DNA from: Polyangium sp. 15x6
Lineage (GTDB): Bacteria > Myxococcota_A > Polyangia > Polyangiales > Polyangiaceae
NCBI RefSeq assembly: GCF_029960785.1
Contig: NZ_JASBQE010000018.1
Location: 97,612-161,611, forward strand
Direction: 5' to 3'
DNA: 64,000 nucleotides
Shown here: one piece after another, positions 35,992 through 44,388 of the stretch
Numbering within the stretch: position 1 is the first letter of the stretch
How the letters are laid out: every line of letters begins with the position of its first letter
Program-made: the position numbers and the translations under genes
Notes under the pieces: model-generated
The model's input: only the letters and a program-made list of their open reading frames with translations
What the model was told of the DNA's origin: nothing
The model's database searches: none

Positions 35992-36222
35992 GACCAGAAC
36001 AAGGCCGGATGCGCGAGAGGGTAACAGAAGATCGTCGTACTCCGCGCCCCCGAGTCGGGGGCCGCGAACAGTGCCCGGGGGACGTCGGGCGCAAGGGAGG
36101 TGAAGCGCGCCCGGATCGTGGTGAACGGCTGCGACGTCGCCGGGGCGGTCCGCGCGGGGTCGAGCGCTTACATATCCCGAAGCATCTGGGCGAGCGCGGC
36201 GATGATTTCAACGGGAGTCGCG

Positions 36223-36435
36223 TCAGTTACGTAAGCGGATGAACAGCTCACCGTTGCACTGTGCTCCGACGGAACGCCGCTCTTCACGAGGTGGTGCGGT
36301 GGCTGTTACGTGCCACTCGCGCCGATGATCCTGGTCTGCGAAGCTGAGGCGCCACCCCGTACAATTCGGTCGAGCAGCCATCGCCTGCTCGCATCCTGCT
36401 TTGAATCGTTGGAACTTTTCGTCTGTAAAGGTCAT
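36223..36435 (-). CDS. 70-residue hypothetical protein
   Basis: A soluble small protein (MTFTDEKFQRFKAGCEQAMA... FADQDHRREWHVTA) with ordinary amino-acid composition, unlike the Arg/Pro-rich shadows around it. There is no good ribosome-binding site before the ATG at 36435. No family recognised. Confidence 0.35.
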   Translation of the reverse strand: MTFTDEKFQRFKAGCEQAMAARPNCTGWRLSFADQDHRREWHVTATAPPREERRSVGAQCNGELFIRLRN

Positions 36436-36775
36436 GACGGGATGACGCTAGCAGGCTCCAAGCCTCGCAAACAGCATCGCGAGGCTCGTTCGCCACGTCA
36501 TGCCCTGGCGAGGGGTGGGTTTCCGTAGATTGAGGGGGTCGTGGCTGTCCCTCGTGGAGGCTGTCTTCCGCGACAAAACGCCGCGCAAACGGACCTGCAA
36601 CGCGCGAACGAACGCACGAACGAACCCCGGAACGCGCGTATCTGTGCGGCAAACAACATCGAAAGCCGATCGTGCCACGCGGGGTGATCCTGCGCACGTG
36701 CGTGTCCTGCCGGGTAGTGCTACGCGTGTGAATGGTTGCGGTAGGTGGGAATCCCAGCGGCGCACGAGGTTCTAC
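36436..36775. other. gene-free stretch at the edge of a lower-GC segment
   Basis: About 340 bases between a leftward and a rightward gene. It contains the short tandem motif CGAACGAACGCACGAACGAAC-like near 36601-36625 and marks the point where GC content begins to fall. It probably holds the promoter of the gene starting at 36776, but I cannot place one with confidence. Confidence 0.4.
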
Positions 36776-37999
36776 ATGCACGCCACGAATAACGAAACGG
36801 AGCAGAACTCCCCTGACAAGATCGTGCTGGCATTCCCCCATCACATTGGGCCCGGCACGCGCGATCTCACATCTGTCTTGCTCTACCATGGGCGGCTTGC
36901 ATTGACAGTGCCCGGTTGGCGCTCGCCGGGTCCTATTGAAACCCTGCGCATAACTTTAGAACGAGCGCAGCAGACAGCACATCCGCTGCTGTCGGTGTTT
37001 CGTGCGGCTGCGCACTACCTCGACCTTGCGTTGAACCACGCTCGCAGTGAGACAGAGGCGCTTGCCCCATTGGGCGACAAAATCTGTACTGTTCAACTGA
37101 TTTACTCGGGGACGACCGATGCGTATCGCCAATGGGAACCAGCGCATGACAAATGTCTCACCATTGCGGCGGTTGCGGCGGAGCAAAGTCCACTTTATCG
37201 ATGCACTGCCGCTGTTGAGTTTGTCTGGCGAGTGTGGGAAGCCGCTCTCGAATTGCGAGCGGGTCTTAATCGAATCGATCCGGACGCCATACTTGAACTG
37301 TTCTCGAAACGCGCTTCCCAACTCGGCCACCCGACTCTTCTATTTGCTGAATGCATCATCAACCGATTCGGAATATTCCATAGCGGAGTACCTAGGATTG
37401 CAACCAGCTCCGGCTTCAGTATGGACATACTAAACGCGATTGCGGCCGACGTTCCGATCGACGAAGGTTCGGTAGACGCGGACGTCCAGTTAGAATCGCT
37501 TGCGTTCTATTTGTTCCGCCACGTTATTGAGAATTTTGTGGGTTCGCTTGCGCCACCTAGGGTACTGGCAATCGCATACATTCTGGATAATCACTCGGAC
37601 GAACTGCTTCGCATGCGAACGCACTGTCGCCGAGAGGCGGCAAAGCTGCTCGCTCGTCCGCCTCGCCCCGAACTACTACGGCTGGTAATTTTAGACATAT
37701 TGCAAGGAATGCAGGAAGAAGCGCAGTCGATTGCAAAATCCGATCGTGACACAATGAAGACGCTCTTTTCCAGCCTTGCGCAGGACACCGCCGCATGGGC
37801 TACAGTCGCAAACCTGATCGGTCTCACAGTCGCATTGCCGAACGCCGTAGCAGTATCGCTTGGCATTGCCATGTTTTCGCTGCTCGGGGCTAAGGCGGTA
37901 AAGGCAAACTCCGAACAGAAGAGCCTGCTCAAAAAGTCTCCTTGGAGCGTCGTGTACTATGCTAAGGCGGCGCTCGAAGACAAAACGACGGGTGGTTGA
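36776..37999 (+). CDS. orphan protein on low-GC DNA, function unknown
   Basis: A 407-residue, mainly helical protein starting MHATNNETEQNSPDKIVLAF. The C-terminal third has a hydrophobic segment (ATVANLIGLTVALPNAVAVSLGIAMF), one or two membrane helices, and ends with a basic tail. Codon use is clearly different from its neighbours: third positions are often A or T (AAT, ATA, GAA, TTA), so the gene is probably a recent acquisition. No family recognised. The layout, a large helical cytosolic domain plus C-terminal membrane helices, occurs in several membrane-acting phage-defence effectors, but that is only an analogy. Confidence 0.6.
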   Translation: MHATNNETEQNSPDKIVLAFPHHIGPGTRDLTSVLLYHGRLALTVPGWRSPGPIETLRITLERAQQTAHPLLSVFRAAAHYLDLALNHARSETEALAPLGDKICTVQLIYSGTTDAYRQWEPAHDKCLTIAAVAAEQSPLYRCTAAVEFVWRVWEAALELRAGLNRIDPDAILELFSKRASQLGHPTLLFAECIINRFGIFHSGVPRIATSSGFSMDILNAIAADVPIDEGSVDADVQLESLAFYLFRHVIENFVGSLAPPRVLAIAYILDNHSDELLRMRTHCRREAAKLLARPPRPELLRLVILDILQGMQEEAQSIAKSDRDTMKTLFSSLAQDTAAWATVANLIGLTVALPNAVAVSLGIAMFSLLGAKAVKANSEQKSLLKKSPWSVVYYAKAALEDKTTGG

Positions 38000-38181
38000 T
38001 GATGTGCAGGCGCGAGCGGAGGTGTGTGTCGCCGCTGCGTCGGCCGCCACCGAGCGCCTCCATGCTGGGCGCCCCGCGCCCCGCTCCGATGCGCGGGCGT
38101 GCCGTCACGCGGGTCGCCCGAGGGGTTCGTCGATGACACGGCGGGTTGACAGGCGCTCGGTGTTTCTGCTCCCATCCAGAA

Positions 38182-38868
38182 ATGAGACGTCCGCGTTGGC
38201 GCCCCCTGCTCTCCCTGGGCCTTCTCGGTTGCCTGACGTTCTCGTCCCTCCTCCCGCTCGGCTGCTCATCGGCCAGGATCTACCGCCCTTCGGTGCCCGA
38301 TGACGGGCCGCGCGTCCCTGAAGCCACTACAGAGCGGCTGAGGGAATGCGTGGATGAGCTCCGCGGCACGATCGCGCCCGGACACTACACGCTCGACGCC
38401 TCGGTGAAGGTCGACCAAAACGGTCATGTGGTGGAGGTGGAGTCGACGGGCCAGCCCAATCCGGAGGTCGGCATTTGCATGCGGATTGCCCTCCGGGGGA
38501 TGAGGCTGCCCGAGGATGTCTTCGAGCGGGGCCCGTTGCGTATGTCCGCGGCGGCGGACGGGCAAACATTGCCGGATCGGGGGCAAATCGGGGAGGTGGT
38601 GACCGTCGTGGTCGTCACGATCGTCTTCACCGAGGTCATCATCGAAGCATTCGCGATCGCCGTCGGCGTGACGGTCACAGCGACGGTCGCGGCGGGGGCG
38701 GCGAAGCGGGCTAAGCGGGAGGGAATGTGTATGCCGCTGCTGCACGAATGTCTGGGAAACAAGAAACACCCAAATCCGGACTTCGGCCCCGAAAAAGATT
38801 GTGGCGCATGCTTTCGACATTGCAAAAATGAAGGATATTGGCCCGAAGACAAGTGTCCTCGACCGTAA
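38182..38868 (+). CDS. lipoprotein with a Gly/Ala hydrophobic core and Cys-rich C-terminus
   Basis: A 228-residue protein with lipobox LLPLGC. The middle (residues ~45-120) resembles a TonB/AgmX-type domain: LDASVKVDQNGHVVEVESTG followed by an IGICMR-like MRIALRGMRLP stretch. A long hydrophobic segment comes next (VVTVVVVTIVFTEVIIEAFAIAVGV), and a ~45-residue C-terminus has seven Cys (GMCMPLLHECLGN, CGACFRHCKNEG). This tail looks like a small disulfide-rich domain. The next gene starts 34 bases later, so a secreted toxin with a partner is one possibility; a simple envelope protein is another. Confidence 0.6.
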   Translation: MRRPRWRPLLSLGLLGCLTFSSLLPLGCSSARIYRPSVPDDGPRVPEATTERLRECVDELRGTIAPGHYTLDASVKVDQNGHVVEVESTGQPNPEVGICMRIALRGMRLPEDVFERGPLRMSAAADGQTLPDRGQIGEVVTVVVVTIVFTEVIIEAFAIAVGVTVTATVAAGAAKRAKREGMCMPLLHECLGNKKHPNPDFGPEKDCGACFRHCKNEGYWPEDKCPRP

Positions 38869-38902
38869 GATCATGACGACCATCGTTCATGGAAAGCGAC
38901 TC

Positions 38903-39613
38903 ATGACGGATTCACTGCCAAAGGTCTGCTTCTACTGTCGCGAAAAAGAGGCGACCGCGCCATACGTTCACGCGGGGATTGATGAGGTGGTTTGTTCAGT
39001 CTGCCTGAAGAGGCTGACGGCTCGGGACGCGCTCGAAGATCGTCTCACAGAAATCGTCACCTTGGAGTCACAGGGGCGATATGATGATGCGCTCGCTCGT
39101 CTGAATGTGATCTTCGAAGCAAACCGTCATCTCGACGATGACCAATGGCTCGCGAGGAGCATCGCGATGCATCGCTGTGCGATTTTGGTCGACGCAGAGC
39201 GGTTCACCGAGGCGGAGCAGGCTTGTCGGGCCTGGGCGGCGCTTGGATTCGAAACCGTGGATTTGCGATGGTTGCAGGCCTCATACCTCGCGCAGGTGCT
39301 AGATGCGCTCGGGCGGCCGCGCGAGGCTTTGGCCGTACTAGAGGAGGCGCTCGGTCATCGTGACCCCAGATATCTGCCTCTTGCGCGGGGTCTCCTGCGT
39401 CAGGTGGCAGAGCTGTCCGAGGAGCTCGGCCAGATGGTCGCCCCAGAATGGCGGCACCTCGCCGAAGCCGTGGCGAAACGTTTTCGCGTGGAGTTGCCGG
39501 TGGGCGATACGCTCGCCGATTCCATCATCGAACTCGCGAAAATCACTAGGGATTTGAGACCGGCATTCCTCGATGAATGGGAAAGGGACGAGGGCAAAGG
39601 GGGCCGCCCTTGA
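38903..39613 (+). CDS. zinc-knuckle plus TPR-like protein
   Basis: A 236-residue protein. The N-terminus has two Cys pairs, VCFYCREKEA and VVCSVCLKRL, placed for one zinc ion. The rest is TPR-like helical hairpins (ESQGRYDDALARLNVIFEA; AERFTEAEQACRAWAALG; DALGRPREALAVLEEALG). Probably cytosolic and a binding protein. I chose the ATG at 38903 because GGAAAG lies six bases before it; an in-frame ATG at 38873 would add ten residues. Linked in position to the Cys-rich lipoprotein. Confidence 0.6.
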   Translation: MTDSLPKVCFYCREKEATAPYVHAGIDEVVCSVCLKRLTARDALEDRLTEIVTLESQGRYDDALARLNVIFEANRHLDDDQWLARSIAMHRCAILVDAERFTEAEQACRAWAALGFETVDLRWLQASYLAQVLDALGRPREALAVLEEALGHRDPRYLPLARGLLRQVAELSEELGQMVAPEWRHLAEAVAKRFRVELPVGDTLADSIIELAKITRDLRPAFLDEWERDEGKGGRP

Positions 39614-39932
39614 ATTCACCCGTCTGCAAGGGCACCTCGCCGAACACGGCGCCGTGCAAATCCACGGGTGAGGCGGAGCGGGGAGAAAAGGGCATGCACC
39701 TGGAGAAGGTGAGCGTCTCCGAGCGTCTCCGATGGGGGCCCGCGGCGGTGTGCGCGTGCCCGCGTTCTTCCCGACGATCCGTTCTGCAACAACCCTCGAC
39801 GCGAGCGCAAGATCGATCTCTGCGATCGGACGTATAATGTCCTAACGCAATGGGGGCGGAATACTCTGCCGGACCGGAAGCGTCCCGCGGCCAAGTTGAC
39901 TGCAAGGGAGCTTCGAAGGATAGACTCCGCCC
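39614..39932. other. gene-free stretch with a TATAAT box
   Basis: About 320 bases. It has a doubled 10-mer GAGCGTCTCC near 39711-39730 and a perfect TATAAT at about 39834 with no clear -35 partner. A TTGACT at 39896 lies too close to the next ATG to serve it well. No gene that I can support. Confidence 0.4.
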
Positions 39933-40553
39933 ATGATCGGAATACGAGTGACGGGAGACATGAGGGTTGTGGGCGAGCCAGATGAGGATGATGGGATCAT
40001 CACGTGGCTCTACTGCATGATTTACGAGGTGATCGAGAGCGATGACGACGATGAGGGGGAAAAAGAAGTGGAGATCGGCAGGGCAGACGTCGCGATCATC
40101 CACGTAGGTCAAGCGGATAATCATGGCGTGTCGCTCGTCGATGCGCTCGACGCGGAAAGTGGGGAGCTTGAAGCCCTTTACTGGGTCTATTTCGACAAGG
40201 AGGGCAATTACAAAGACAGGTTCGTCGCGGGTGGTGGACGCGACCTGCTCTATATCTCGGACGTCAGGATCGAAGAACGCTATCGCGAGCGGAACGTCGA
40301 TCTGGCGATCGTTCGACAGTTAAGCCGTTCGTTCGGCGGAGGCTGCGAGCTGGTCGTGGTCCCGTACGAATCCGAGCCAGACGCGAAGCGATGGTCGATG
40401 CTCGGATTCGTTGTCAGCACGGAAGGAGAGCCCACCGGTTTCATGCATCATCAGCAGGCGTTCGTCGCTCCCCGCGTGGTCGAGACCGACGAATCGGGCC
40501 GATTCAAGGTGGTTCCCAATCTCACACCGGACGAAATCGAGAAGGTAAACTGA
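39933..40553 (+). CDS. GNAT-like protein
   Basis: A 206-residue acidic protein. The middle segment reads LLYISDVRIEERYRERNVDLAIVRQLSRSFGGGCELVVV, which follows the beta4-alpha3-beta5 pattern of GNAT acetyltransferases (an R-x-x-x-x-[GA]-like loop before the helix), and GFVVSTEGEP follows. The first 45 residues carry a stretch of Asp/Glu (SDDDDEGEKE). Acetyl-CoA binding is not certain because the loop is not canonical. Its 3' end overlaps the convergent gene by about 32 bases. Confidence 0.55.
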   Translation: MIGIRVTGDMRVVGEPDEDDGIITWLYCMIYEVIESDDDDEGEKEVEIGRADVAIIHVGQADNHGVSLVDALDAESGELEALYWVYFDKEGNYKDRFVAGGGRDLLYISDVRIEERYRERNVDLAIVRQLSRSFGGGCELVVVPYESEPDAKRWSMLGFVVSTEGEPTGFMHHQQAFVAPRVVETDESGRFKVVPNLTPDEIEKVN

Positions 40554-42531
40554 CCTCGGCGCATGCTCGTGGCGGTGATCGGCCTCGGGGCAAAGGCTCG
40601 TGGACTGTCGAGCGCGACAAAGAGCTGCACGACACGCCGATTGCGGCGGCCCGCGTCGAGGTCGTCATCGCCCCCGGAACGGGCGGCCCGCCGGAGACTG
40701 GGCCGGAGGTCGCCACGGTGATCAACGTCGGCATGGTGACCGGAAGGGCCACGACGGGCGCGGGAGCCGCGGGCGACACCGGCTCACGCGGCAAGGGCGC
40801 GGCAGCGGCGGGAGGCGGCTGAACCGGCGGCGTTGGGTCCCGCCCGATGCCCGACCTGGCTGCGGTGCTCCGCCACGGCCGTGCCGCCAACGGCCTCCGT
40901 CGCGCGCACCTGGGACACGCACGCTGAACGCGGGCCGTTGCCTCTGGCGCGGGAACGGGCGGTTCGGCCCCTGCGGGCGTGGGGACCGGCAGCTCGTCGC
41001 GAGAGGGCACGTCGGCGCGCGCCTCTGCCGCTGGCGCGGGAACGGGCAGCTCGGCCCCTGCGGGCGTGGGGACCGGCAGCTCGTCGCGAGAGGGCACGTC
41101 GGCGCGCGCCTCTGCTGCTGGCGCGGGAACGGGCGGCTCGGGGACGCGTGCCGGCGCGGTGCCGAGGGCCGTTGCGGGCGGCTCGTGCGCGGGGACCATC
41201 GCCGCGGGCGGCGACGGTGCCGCGGGCTTGGGTCGAGACTCGATCAGCATGCCACCGACGGCTGCCGCCAAAAGCTCGCCGTACGCCTCGTTTGCTGGCG
41301 AATAGGCGAACGTTGTCACGTCGATGCGCTTGGCACGGCCGCGCGCGACGACGGCGTCAGCCACCGCCCGAACCTTCGGATGCGACAGCACGCGCTGGCA
41401 CCTCTCGATCCGACCGCCGAACCCGCGGTTGATGTTCTCCCATTCCGACGGAGTGAGCCCCCGATCCGCGTTCTTCACCACAAGGGCCGTGTAGACCACG
41501 ACTTCCGCGCGGAGCGGTATCGGGGGGGCGTCCTGGCACGCGGCCAGAACTTCGCCGACGACCACCGCCACGAGTTCAGCAGGCACGTCGGATGTCGGAG
41601 ATAAGGCAAACGTGGCGGCGTTCGCGCAGCCCTTCGCGCGGGAGTACGCGACGATGGCTCCCGCAATGGCGAGCACGCTCGAGTCCATGAGCACACGCTG
41701 GCACCTCGCGAACTTCTCGCCGAGCACGAGGTTCAAGTGCTGCCATTCAGCGTGCTTGATCCCTCGGTCCGCGTTCGTCACCGCCATCAACGTGTACAAC
41801 GCGAGTTCCGTATGCAGCGATATGGCAAGCGGGGCCGGCGGCGGGGGCGGCACAGGATGCGCAGCGGGCGCAGAAGCCGCAGACGCAGGACGCGCGGAGG
41901 GCGCGGGCGTGGGCGCGGGGCACGCCGCAGGACGCGCGGAGGGCGCGGGCGTGGGCGCGGGGCACGCCGCAGGACGCGCGGATGGCTCGGGCATGGGCGC
42001 GGGGCACGCGGGAGCCGCAGCCGGATCCACCGGGCGTGCAGGCGTGGGCGTGGGCGCGGGGCGCGCAGACGGCGCCGGGGATGCCGCCTCGCGTGGGAAC
42101 CGAAGCATTCCGAGCAGGGTGTCGGCGAGAATTTGGAGACGCTCGTCTTCCTCGTACGCGCTCCGGACTCCGGCAAGCCATGCCGGGTCATCCGGGTTGG
42201 ACACTGGCCTCGGCACGCGCTGCTCGCAGGCTTTGAGGAACGCGCCCGCGAGCAATCCCACACGCTGATCCGCGAGCGTCTCCTGCGCCGCGCGGCGCCA
42301 TGCCGCGTCCGCGAGGCTGCGCCGGATAGACTCGATCATCGATGCGGGCCCGACGTTCGGAACATCGGCAAGACCTGCCGCGAACGCCCCCAGCGCCGTC
42401 CCGAGTGCCACGAGATCCGGCGAGGATTCGCAAACGCCGATGAGCACGACCGCAGTGCACACTGCGGAAGGCTGCACCTCTGGTGTTTGCATTGGCAAAC
42501 CGGGGCGCACGGCAGCGTCGCTCATACCCAT
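40522..42531 (-). CDS. protein with two copies of a ~95-residue domain between Pro/Ala repeat linkers
   Basis: A 669-residue protein. The N-terminal ~130 residues are helical. Two related domains follow: ISLHTELALYTLMAVTNADRG...CQRVLMDSSV and IPLRAEVVVYTALVVKNADRG...CQRVLSHPKV, both ending with a conserved AELLAAxVG-like helix. Linkers are 14-residue (CPAPTPAPSARPAA) and 29-residue (VPAPAAEARADVPSRDELP...) repeats. The domains are not a family I know; they are all-helical and resemble tellurite-type TerB only in size. I chose the ATG at 42531 because GGAG precedes it by seven bases. The last ~110 residues are low complexity and may reflect a frame problem. Confidence 0.55.
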   Translation of the reverse strand: MGMSDAAVRPGLPMQTPEVQPSAVCTAVVLIGVCESSPDLVALGTALGAFAAGLADVPNVGPASMIESIRRSLADAAWRRAAQETLADQRVGLLAGAFLKACEQRVPRPVSNPDDPAWLAGVRSAYEEDERLQILADTLLGMLRFPREAASPAPSARPAPTPTPARPVDPAAAPACPAPMPEPSARPAACPAPTPAPSARPAACPAPTPAPSARPASAASAPAAHPVPPPPPAPLAISLHTELALYTLMAVTNADRGIKHAEWQHLNLVLGEKFARCQRVLMDSSVLAIAGAIVAYSRAKGCANAATFALSPTSDVPAELVAVVVGEVLAACQDAPPIPLRAEVVVYTALVVKNADRGLTPSEWENINRGFGGRIERCQRVLSHPKVRAVADAVVARGRAKRIDVTTFAYSPANEAYGELLAAAVGGMLIESRPKPAAPSPPAAMVPAHEPPATALGTAPARVPEPPVPAPAAEARADVPSRDELPVPTPAGAELPVPAPAAEARADVPSRDELPVPTPAGAEPPVPAPEATARVQRACPRCARRRPLAARPWRSTAARSGIGRDPTPPVQPPPAAAAPLPREPVSPAAPAPVVALPVTMPTLITVATSGPVSGGPPVPGAMTTSTRAAAIGVSCSSLSRSTVHEPLPRGRSPPRACAEVSLPSRFRPV
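40949..41160 (-). repeat. 87-bp tandem repeats
   Basis: Copies begin at 40949, 41036 and 41123 (two complete, one partial), nearly identical, each coding a 29-residue Pro/Ala/Glu unit in the linker of the two-domain protein. Near identity suggests recent expansion. Confidence 0.85.
41890..42015 (-). repeat. 42-bp tandem repeats
   Basis: Three copies of a 42-bp unit coding the 14-residue motif CPAPTPAPSARPAA in the linker before the first domain of the same protein. Confidence 0.8.
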
Positions 42532-42840
42532 ACAGAAGCTCCAGCCGACCACTATGCACATTTGGCTTACCGCGATCCACAAAAATCAGCGGAAAACCGG
42601 CGTAGCCTGCTACGTCTGCGCTGGAATGCTTCAAGGCTTGGGGACGAGTTGCTCAAAGAAAACCCGCAAAAGCCGAGCAACGTGTCCGAAATCAGGGAAG
42701 AGCCCCCTTGTTTCGTCGCATCAAGACGTGAAAAAGCCGCTCAATGTAATCGGTTTTCGACGAATTTTTCGGTAGAACGCCGGGGCTCGGCACCTCCCCA
42801 GGGATGGGCCCTGTACTTCAGTTCACTTTTTCCGACACCG

Positions 42841-43248
42841 CAAGCACCGTGCCCTCCGTGGACGAACCGCGAAATCGCCGCGTTTGAGCCATACCGGGCG
42901 GGTATGCCCCCTTGTTTCACAGGCTCGAAGTCCGAGAAGGGTCCACAAATCGATCCACTTTTTGCTCGCCGGAGCCATGTCTCGGGCCCAGAAAATGTTT
43001 CACGGAGCCGGGGTCGGTATCGGACTTCACGTTCGCTGCATGCGCAAGAGCCATGCCCTCCGCGGACAGACCGCGAAATCGCCGTGGTTGAGCCATGGAG
43101 GTCGGTTCGGCACCCTTGTTTCACAGACTCGGGGGCCATGGAGGGTCCAGAAATCGATCCACTTTTTGCTCGCCGGAGCCATGGCAACGGGCCACGGAAA
43201 TGTTTCACGATGTGGGGGGTTCGCGTACCCTGCAAAATCAGCCGGATT
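42841..43248. repeat. 204-bp tandem direct repeat, two copies
   Basis: Copy 1 starts at 42841 and copy 2 at 43045. Shared blocks in register: CCGCGAAATCGCCG (42868 and 43072), TTGTTTCACAG, and the longest block ATCGATCCACTTTTTGCTCG followed by CCGGAGCCATG (42949 and 43153). A GCCCCCTTGTTTC at 42702 is exactly one period before its match at 42906, hinting at a decayed third copy. Confidence 0.8.
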
Positions 43249-43481
43249 TTGCGGACTCGCGACACTCTGGGGGAGGTGCGGTGCATGCCCTTCGGATCCA
43301 TGGAAAGCCATGGCTTTTCCATGGCAAGAGCCATCGGGTTCGAGTGGCGCTCCGGCCATGGCTTCCGGGGAACTCCCGAGAGCCGGCCGAGCGCCCCCCG
43401 AGAGCCCGGCCGAGGATGCGCGCCGAGAAGCGGGCGCCGGCCCAGCATCCGCGCCGTAATACGTAATACGTGTTGATGTAA

Positions 43482-43640
43482 TCTGAATTATATATAGAAC
43501 GCCGCCTCGGGATTCGATTCCTCTTGGCCCACCGGCGGCAGTTGCGCGAAAACAGCTACACACGCCCCGCCAGGGGGGGCCGTCGGCTATACGTATAGTC
43601 GGCTATATATAGAACTCGACGGCGACCTCGATTTTCCCTT
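43482..43640. promoter_or_regulatory. AT-rich direct repeats, possible recombinase or excisionase sites
   Basis: TATATATAGAAC occurs at 43489-43500 and 43604-43615, and the ~28 bases after each copy are also alignable. Between them lie GTCGGCTATA twice (43582 and 43598) and the palindrome CTATACGTATAG. AT content is far above the surroundings. Position, just upstream of the excisionase-like and recombinase genes, fits binding sites for those proteins, or a promoter. Confidence 0.4.
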
Positions 43641-43714
43641 GTCTCGCGTCCCCCACGCGCGGGAGAATCGGATCCACGCAGCGGCGCCCCTTCGTGCGCC
43701 ATGGGAGGGCGGAC

Positions 43715-44143
43715 ATGTCCATCGGTGAGTCCCGCAGCCCGGACGGCAACATCACGGCGACCTTGTCGATCCCACGGGGCGTCCTCCAGCTCGTCGCGCC
43801 CCCGCCCGAAACCCTCTCGCAATGCAACGTCGAGGCGGTGACCGGCATCCCGCGGCGCGTCTTCCTGGAGGCCATCCGCGCCCCGGACTTCCCGGTCCCC
43901 GTCGCGCGGCTCGGGAAGCTTCGGATCGTCAATCGCGTTGCGTTCGTCGCGTGGCTCGAAGAAAACGCGCGCAAGCAGAGCGCCACCCCTTCCTCCCCAT
44001 CGGCCACGAATGACGCCGCGCCCATCGACGACACCGCACCCGCGGAGCACGCGGACGACATTCTCGGCGCCGTCGGCCTACAACCGCGCCCGGCCAGTCC
44101 GAGCCGCGCCCGAGCGACGAACCGCCGTGCTCGGCGCGTCTGA
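43715..44143 (+). CDS. small DNA-binding, excisionase-like protein
   Basis: A 142-residue protein behind GGGAGGG. Residues ~35-80 read ETLSQCNVEAVTGIPRRVFLEAIRAPDFPVPVARLGKLRIVNRVAFVAWLEE, split here as an HTH-type helix pair plus a wing-like LGKLRIV segment and a closing helix; this is the pattern of excisionase/MerR-like DNA-binding domains (only parts quoted in order). A Ser/Pro/Ala-rich tail follows. Placed 245 bases before the recombinase, it is likely the directionality factor or repressor of the element. Confidence 0.55.
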   Translation: MSIGESRSPDGNITATLSIPRGVLQLVAPPPETLSQCNVEAVTGIPRRVFLEAIRAPDFPVPVARLGKLRIVNRVAFVAWLEENARKQSATPSSPSATNDAAPIDDTAPAEHADDILGAVGLQPRPASPSRARATNRRARRV

Positions 44144-44196
44144 CAACCGTCCGGCCCCCGCGGGTTCTAAGGTCGCCTTTGCCTTCTCGCCTCTGC

Positions 44197-44212
44197 GGCC
44201 CGTAGACGGGCC
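44197..44212 (+). terminator. short hairpin after the excisionase-like gene
   Basis: GGCCCGT (44197-44203) pairs exactly with ACGGGCC (44206-44212) across a two-base loop, 54 bases after the stop. No T-run. A weak terminator candidate only. Confidence 0.3.
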
Positions 44213-44388
44213 ATACCTCCCCTCCCGCGCCATCCGTTGCTTGACACGTGCCGCGATGCCGTCATGGCCCCGGGGGCGACGGGGGAGTATCTCTCGCGTC
44301 TCCCATGGCTCCGCGGGAAGGAGCCCAAATCGCAGGGCATGGCCGCTCGGCTGTTCCCTGGATGGTCACTGATTGGAGGAGTTGGAAC

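Larger units (their letters stand above)
42532..43714. other. 1.2-kb gene-free segment rich in repeats and palindromes
   Basis: No credible gene on either strand. It contains two 204-bp direct repeats, several CCATGG sites including a 27-bp near-palindrome at 43298-43324, an 8-bp stem (GCAAAATC, 43232-43239, with 43245-43252), and AT-rich repeated blocks at 43489-43500 and 43604-43615. It lies just before an excisionase-like gene and a recombinase, so it may hold recombination sites, an origin, or a non-coding RNA. Confidence 0.6.

Noticed and set aside
36601..36625. CGAACGAACG-type short tandem repeat
   Set aside because: Only about five short units without register; too little to call a functional repeat.
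39577..39837. 86-codon open frame after the zinc-knuckle gene
   Set aside because: Composition is that of random sequence, no start signal, and it overlaps the end of a better-supported gene.
43505..43535. tRNA 3'-end-like sequence (GATTCGATTCC then GGCCCACC) that could mark an attachment site
   Set aside because: The T-arm stem does not pair properly, no upstream tRNA body exists, and no matching copy is seen near the recombinase end.
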